Assembly: GCA_023415655.1 (NCBI GenBank)
Contig: JAEZKD010000012.1
Location: forward strand, 1 to 28,565
Length of the DNA: 28,565 bases
Reading direction: 5' to 3'
From: Bacillota bacterium
Lineage (GTDB): Bacteria > Bacillota > Clostridia > Lachnospirales > Lachnospiraceae
Made by a program: the position numbers and the translations under genes. A model generated the notes under the pieces. That model worked only from the letters and a program-made list of their open reading frames with translations. It had not been told where the DNA came from and did not search any database. Shown in pieces: positions 24,628 through 28,565 of the stretch; the stretch's first letter is position 1; each line of letters starts with the position of its first letter.

Positions 24628-24832
24628 GTTCTATTGGATCTACTCCTTAGTAATAGCGGATCGATTACGTAGTTTAATCGAATCAACTTCAACTTCTTAG
24701 TTCAATCATATCACCTTCTTTGTTCTATTGTATCTAATCTTTAGTTCTATTGTATCTAATCTTTTGTTCTTTTCCATCTACTTCTTTTCTACATCGTATC
24801 TATTACTCTGTTATATTCTATTTAGCCCTTTC
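24628..24832. repeat. Degenerate tandem array of 22-bp units
   Basis: Units begin at 24628, 24650, 24672, 24700, 24722, 24744, 24766 and about 24788 and 24811. Spacing is 22 bp, except for one step of 28. The units at 24722 and 24744 share 21 identical bases, with core GTTCTATTGTATCTAATC; the others are diverged but stay in register. The period is not a multiple of three, so it is not a protein repeat. Confidence 0.75.
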
Positions 24833-25189
24833 TTCCATATTAACGTGTCTTTATTCTTTAACCTCTTATTCTCAAAAGGATATATTAGGATGTTATAGCT
24901 TCTTTTAAGCTTTTCTAAATAATTTGATTCTAGGTTTCTCATAAGGATTATGATCATCTATTGTTTTTCTAACACCATTTAGGATTTTTCGAAATAACCT
25001 TAGAAATGTTAAATAAGCCCAGTGAAGCAAATAACCTTTCGAAAGTTAAGACGTTTCTAACAATTCTTTTTAAAAGTTTCATTCTTATCATTTTGGGTTC
25101 CATTAGTTTCACTTTTATCTTCTATATTTTCATTCTTTTTTATTCTATTTTATCAAAGGACATGTCGTCCACATCATGAAGGAGGTTCT

Positions 25190-26122
25190 ATGACAACATT
25201 ACCACAGGCTTATGAGGATTTTATGATTACGGTGAAACAAGAAATTCTCAACTACTTAGGAGACGATTATCATATCGAATTTAAGCACATTATTAAGAAT
25301 AATGGGATTATTCTAGATGGTATTTTGATACGCAATGAGGAGGAACGGGTTTGCCCAACCATTTATCTGAATCCATATTATGATAAATACTGCAAGGGAA
25401 CAAGCTTACGTGAAGTGGTGGAGGAAATCCTCAGTGCATATGAGGGTTCTTGTGATGAGTCCAGAGAATTAGAGTTAAATTTTAAATATGACTTTGAAGA
25501 AATGAAAGAGCTTATCACCTTTCGACTTGTAAACTATGAAAAAAATCATCTGTTATTAACTACCGTGCCACATCTTCGATTGTTTGATCTTGCAATCACC
25601 TTTCATTGCATCATAAGAATGGACGGGGATGGAATTGGAAGTGTTCGTATCACCAATGAGCATTGCAAAAACTGGAAGGTTGAGAAAAAAGAGTTATTTG
25701 AGCTTGCGATGGTTAATACACAGCGTTTGTTCCCAGCAGTATTGCGGCCTATGGAGGAAGTGGTATTTGATTTGATTGGACAACAGGAGATGTTAGAGAT
25801 GGATCAGGAGGAATTGCATGGGGCTTCCAATATGTATGTTTTAACAAATGAAAAAGGGATCAATGGAGCTTCTTGTATTCTCTATCCGAATATACTAAAA
25901 GATTTTCATAAACGACTCGGTATGGATTATTTTATACTTCCTTCCAGCATTCATGAAGTAATTCTTGTTCCAGAAAATCGTTCGAGGAATGAAGAGTCAC
26001 GAGTTTCGTTAGAACAGCTTGAGAACATGGTACGAGAAATCAATGAAACACAAGTGGCAACCGAAGATGTTTTATCCAATCGTGTATATTCCTATCCACT
26101 AATTCAGGATAAATTAGAATAA
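25190..26122 (+). CDS. DUF5688 family protein
   Basis: A 310-residue soluble protein. Recognised from the N-terminal pattern of a short helix followed by HIIKNNGIILDGILIRN, PTIYLNPYYDKY and LREVVEEILSAYE, and from the C-terminal ILYPNILKDFHKRLGMDYFILPSSIHEVILVP. DUF5688 proteins are frequent, often multicopy, in Lachnospiraceae and have no established function. There is no signal peptide or membrane segment. AAGGAGG lies six bases before the ATG. The gene stands alone: a 672-base gap precedes it and a convergent gene follows. Confidence 0.85.
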   Translation: MTTLPQAYEDFMITVKQEILNYLGDDYHIEFKHIIKNNGIILDGILIRNEEERVCPTIYLNPYYDKYCKGTSLREVVEEILSAYEGSCDESRELELNFKYDFEEMKELITFRLVNYEKNHLLLTTVPHLRLFDLAITFHCIIRMDGDGIGSVRITNEHCKNWKVEKKELFELAMVNTQRLFPAVLRPMEEVVFDLIGQQEMLEMDQEELHGASNMYVLTNEKGINGASCILYPNILKDFHKRLGMDYFILPSSIHEVILVPENRSRNEESRVSLEQLENMVREINETQVATEDVLSNRVYSYPLIQDKLE

Positions 26123-26141
26123 AATTCCTTAGGAATGAATA

Positions 26142-26182
26142 AAGAGACGGTATTAGCATAAATGCTGAATCTATCGTCTCTT
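26142..26182. terminator. Hairpin after the DUF5688 gene, possible terminator
   Basis: AAGAGACG and CGTCTCTT form the outer stem, and TTAGCAT with ATGCTGA the inner one. It lies 20 bases after the stop. No U-run follows, so termination is uncertain. A smaller palindrome, ATTCCT-T-AGGAAT, precedes it at 26124-26136. Confidence 0.45.
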
Positions 26183-26212
26183 AATGTCGTATTCTTATAG
26201 AACTCTTTCTTC

Positions 26213-26272
26213 TTACTGAGGGTTAACTTACTGAGGGTTAACTTACTGAGGGTTAACTTATTGACGGTTATC
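26213..26272. repeat. Four 15-bp tandem repeats at the end of a minus-strand gene
   Basis: Three identical units, TTACTGAGGGTTAAC (26213-26257), and one variant, TTATTGACGGTTATC (26258-26272), directly abut the stop codon of the minus-strand gene. In that gene's frame each unit ends in TAA. Confidence 0.9.
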
Positions 26273-27010
26273 TTAGTTTTCCTTTTCGTCTTCTTCTTGT
26301 ACTGAGCTTTGAGAAGTATTTAAGGATTTCTTTAAATTCAATATAAATTCTTTCAGGTCGCTATCAGCAGCTTGAGCAGCCTCTAATTCTTTATTAACAG
26401 AGGTGATCAAGTCTTTTACATCCTCTGACTCAGTGTAACTGTCTAATAGTTTGGCTTCCTCTTGCGTCAAATCGCCAAAGGAAAGCAGATACTTGTCATT
26501 TTGTGTTGTAACATATAAGCGATCTACACTTGGAGCAGGGGTATCAATTGTAGTAATCTTCATTCCATAGGTGGCATAGACAACATAATCGCCTTCTTTC
26601 ACACCTGGTTTGGTATAAATTATGATATCTTCATAGCCTTCAATATATTCCTGCACCTTACTAATGATTTCGATATTAATACCAGAGGCTTCTGTCATGA
26701 TTGAGGTTAAAGTTTCTTCATCTGTTTCAAGCTTCGCTTTATAATAGGTTTTAATTAATTCATTCAAATTGGTATCTGTATTCAGTTTTAACAGAGTTGG
26801 ATCTTCTGGTATCGGTGTTACAGTTGGTGTAGAAGTAGGTTCTATGGAAGGAGTTGTACTAGAATCAGGAGTGACAGTAAGTATCACATTTTTTGAGCCA
26901 GCAGCAACGCTTGGATCTACTGAGGGAAGTTGAAATGAGATTGTGAGCATTCCAATACCCATAATCCACATCGTGATTAACACTAACATTTTTTGATGTT
27001 TACGACTCAT
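26273..27010 (-). CDS. Exported or membrane-anchored hypothetical protein
   Basis: A 245-residue protein of unknown family. A basic N terminus and one hydrophobic stretch (about 8-27) form a signal peptide or anchor; there is no lipobox cysteine. A Ser/Thr/Pro-rich linker (about 45-71: TPDSSTTPSIEPTSTPTVTP) resembles wall-spanning spacers. The globular part (72-200) has alternating helices and strands and could be an NTF2-like fold, which is only a guess. The tail is acidic and ends QEEDEKEN. AGAGGAA lies six bases before the ATG. It converges on the DUF5688 gene. Confidence 0.75.
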   Translation of the reverse strand: MSRKHQKMLVLITMWIMGIGMLTISFQLPSVDPSVAAGSKNVILTVTPDSSTTPSIEPTSTPTVTPIPEDPTLLKLNTDTNLNELIKTYYKAKLETDEETLTSIMTEASGINIEIISKVQEYIEGYEDIIIYTKPGVKEGDYVVYATYGMKITTIDTPAPSVDRLYVTTQNDKYLLSFGDLTQEEAKLLDSYTESEDVKDLITSVNKELEAAQAADSDLKEFILNLKKSLNTSQSSVQEEDEKEN

Positions 27011-27208
27011 TGAAGGTTCCTCTTTCCAACATAGTTATGGCTTAATCATACCTTATTTTGGTAGAAGATTCAAGTAGGAAAAGCCCAAAGAACATCGAGT
27101 TTCATGTAACTAGACATAAACTTCGAAGTTACGACATATTAATTGCACTAAAAATTTCATTATGTATAAAATGATACGTGATTTATAACAAAACGACATT
27201 GATAAATA

Positions 27209-27233
27209 GAAAAAAGGTACTTATTAAGTACCT
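27209..27233 (-). terminator. Terminator of tRNA-Arg
   Basis: On the minus strand AGGTACTT, loop AAT and AAGTACCT are followed by a run of T residues. It begins about ten bases after the tRNA 3' end. Confidence 0.9.
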
Positions 27234-27242
27234 CCGGATCAA

Positions 27243-27315
27243 TGCATCTGATAGGATTCGAACCTACGGCCACCAGTGTCGGAGACTGGCACTCTATCCC
27301 CTGAGTTACAGATGC
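27243..27315 (-). tRNA. tRNA-Arg (anticodon CCG)
   Basis: A full cloverleaf of 73 bases including the discriminator A. The acceptor stem GCATCTG/CAGATGC, D stem ACTC/GAGT, anticodon stem CCAGT/ACTGG with loop CTCCGAC, and T arm GTAGG-TTCGAAT-CCTAT (one G-U pair) are all present. Positions 34-36 are CCG, reading CGG codons. CCA is not encoded. I could not place a convincing promoter; a 13-bp palindrome (27335-27347) lies just upstream. Confidence 0.95.
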
Positions 27316-27526
27316 GAAATTTAATAGTATGTTCTGATACCGTATCAAGGATATCAATTGTACGTTTATAGTCAGAATATCTTGTTATGAGTTTATAACC
27401 TTGATATCTAATGGGAAGGACCTTATCCCAAATTGGACACCAATTATTATACAAAGGAATCCCATAATTGTAAATAGTACATTCAAATAAAATTTAAGTG
27501 TTGGGATGGTAAAGAGTAGGGGATAA

Positions 27527-27535
27527 TGTTATAAT
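27527..27535 (+). promoter_or_regulatory. Extended -10 promoter of rluF
   Basis: TGTTATAAT combines a perfect -10 box with an upstream TG. It lacks a good -35 at the usual distance. It is 50 bases before the ATG. Confidence 0.5.
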
Positions 27536-27584
27536 GTAGAATAGTAAGGATTTGAGTGGGAAAGCAGTAGGAAAGGATAAATTT

Positions 27585-28565
27585 ATGGCGAAGGTAACAA
27601 AAAGGATGTTTGACTCAGAAGAAAAACGAGATCAAGCAGTCCGTATTAATAAATTTTTAAGTGATTCTGGGGTATGTTCTCGTAGAGAAGCTGATACCTA
27701 TGTGGAACAAGGAAAAGTACTAATTGATGGAGAGGTTGCTGTGATGGGAAGTAAGGTGCTTCCAAATCAGAGCGTTGTTTTTTGTGGGAAAGAAATTAAA
27801 CGAGATGAAAAAATGGTCTTAATTGCACTGAATAAGCCCCAAGGAATCGTATGTACAACGGATCAGAGAGAACCAGACAATATTATTGATTTCCTAAAGT
27901 ATGGGAAGCGCATTTACCCAATCGGTCGTTTGGATAAGGATTCAGAAGGTTTAATTCTATTAACCAACAATGGAGATATCGTAAATAAAATTTTACGTGC
28001 AGGTAATAATCATGAGAAGGAATACATCGTTACGGTCAATAAGCCTTTGACGGCTGAATTTCTCAAAGGAATGTCTAAAGGTGTGCCAATTCTTGATACG
28101 GTGACCAGACCATGTACGATCGAAGCAATCAATAAGACAACATTTCGTATTATTTTGACACAGGGCCTAAATCGTCAGATTCGTCGCATGTGTGAATACT
28201 TTGACTATAAGGTAATTAAATTACAAAGAATTCGTATCATGAACATTCAACTTGGTAGACTCTCGCTTGGTGGCTACCGTAACCTAACAGATCGAGAGCT
28301 TGAAACCTTGCGTGATTTAATCGAAGATTCCATGAGTCATCCGATTCCTCTAGAACAGGATGATGAGATGGTTGATGTTAGAGTATCTGCAAAAAATATT
28401 AGTTATAAAAATACTCATACAGCAGCATATAAGAAGAAACAGTACAAGGATAAAAATTTCGCAAAGGACAAGCAAGAGCATCCAAAAGCGGTCCATTCCA
28501 ATAAGAATAAAAAATCTGAGCAGCCAGGGAAATTAAATCACAAAAGTAAGGAAGATTACGGGAAA
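27585..28565 (+). CDS. rluF: 23S rRNA pseudouridine synthase RluF, 3' end outside the window
   Basis: The frame is open to the window edge for 327 codons, so the gene is partial. The product isomerises a uridine in 23S rRNA; E. coli RluF acts at 2604. Features in order are an S4 RNA-binding domain (about 20-70: RINKFLSDSGVCSRREADTY), ALNKPQGIVCTT, the catalytic GRLDKDSEGLILLTN with its aspartate, and QGLNRQIRRMCEYFDYKV, close to E. coli RluF. A lysine-rich tail begins at about residue 270, as in RluF. AGGAAAGG precedes the ATG. Confidence 0.95.
   Translation, partial: MAKVTKRMFDSEEKRDQAVRINKFLSDSGVCSRREADTYVEQGKVLIDGEVAVMGSKVLPNQSVVFCGKEIKRDEKMVLIALNKPQGIVCTTDQREPDNIIDFLKYGKRIYPIGRLDKDSEGLILLTNNGDIVNKILRAGNNHEKEYIVTVNKPLTAEFLKGMSKGVPILDTVTRPCTIEAINKTTFRIILTQGLNRQIRRMCEYFDYKVIKLQRIRIMNIQLGRLSLGGYRNLTDRELETLRDLIEDSMSHPIPLEQDDEMVDVRVSAKNISYKNTHTAAYKKKQYKDKNFAKDKQEHPKAVHSNKNKKSEQPGKLNHKSKEDYGK

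Larger units (their letters stand above)
24518..25189. other. 672-bp intergenic region without a gene
   Basis: No open frame with a ribosome site is present on either strand. The plus strand is strongly pyrimidine-biased. It contains a possible promoter, a degenerate 22-bp tandem repeat array, and a segment near 25000-25060 with nested inverted repeats. There is no clear terminator for the preceding operon. The last bases hold the strong AAGGAGG site of the next gene. Confidence 0.8.

Noticed and set aside
24628..24832. 22-bp repeats as a CRISPR array
   Set aside because: The units are contiguous and degenerate with no unique spacers, and no cas genes are in the window.
24897..24914. AGCTT-AAGCT hairpin with short T-run as terminator of the GGDEF-EAL operon
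   Set aside because: The stem is only five base pairs and AT-rich, far weaker than the other terminators here, and lies 380 bases after the stop.
27160..27454. Short minus-strand frames around the tRNA
   Set aside because: They run through the tRNA gene and lack ribosome sites.

Overview
The window looks like chromosomal DNA of a low-GC, Gram-positive, anaerobic clostridium, most likely in or near the Lachnospiraceae (for example the Lachnoclostridium phytofermentans group). The evidence is AT-rich sequence with purine-rich ribosome binding sites and some TTG starts, an electron-bifurcating NfnAB pair, a DUF5688 gene, a SleB-type spore/cell-wall hydrolase, and an AgrC/LytTR-type two-component pair. 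The genus is inference; no ribosomal RNA is present. Gene order is that of a housekeeping region. I see no prophage, insertion sequence, CRISPR array or classical defence locus.

Layout. 1-1.6 kb: argH (minus strand) faces a CBS-ACT protein across a short symmetric divergent promoter. 2.5-4.3 kb: a DUF2156 acyltransferase-like gene and a GNAT gene form a two-gene unit. 4.3-5.8 kb: an exported SH3/SleB-type hydrolase has its own strong promoter and a terminator. 6-7.5 kb: enolase is followed almost immediately by a convergent 66-residue gene. 7.7-8.7 kb: a UPF0340 protein and a YbgC-type thioesterase form an operon, which a bidirectional terminator separates from the next gene. 8.8-11.45 kb (minus): a calcium-type P-ATPase is cut into two in-frame halves by one TAG codon. 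11.6-13.1 kb: a GPH sugar:cation symporter.

13.1-17.4 kb is an envelope-oriented run, all on the plus strand: NfeD, an SPFH/stomatin protein, a LytTR response regulator, a GHKL sensor kinase, and prolipoprotein diacylglyceryl transferase (Lgt) with an extraordinary acidic tail. 17.5-19.3 kb (minus): asparagine synthetase B. 19.6-21.9 kb: nfnAB. 22.1-24.5 kb: an active-looking GGDEF-EAL protein coupled to a YhhN/lysoplasmalogenase-like membrane protein. A 672-bp non-coding gap follows; it carries a degenerate 22-bp tandem repeat array and potential RNA structure. 25.2-27.0 kb: DUF5688 converges on an exported protein gene whose stop codon is followed by four 15-bp units. 27.2 kb: tRNA-Arg(CCG), minus strand. 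27.6 kb to the edge: rluF, cut by the window.

The most noteworthy items are the single amber codon in an otherwise intact calcium ATPase, the 22-bp repeat array, the bidirectional promoter built on one palindrome, the acidic Lgt tail, and the 15-bp tandem repeats that each place an in-frame stop after a stop codon. I did not find a convincing wholly new multi-gene system.
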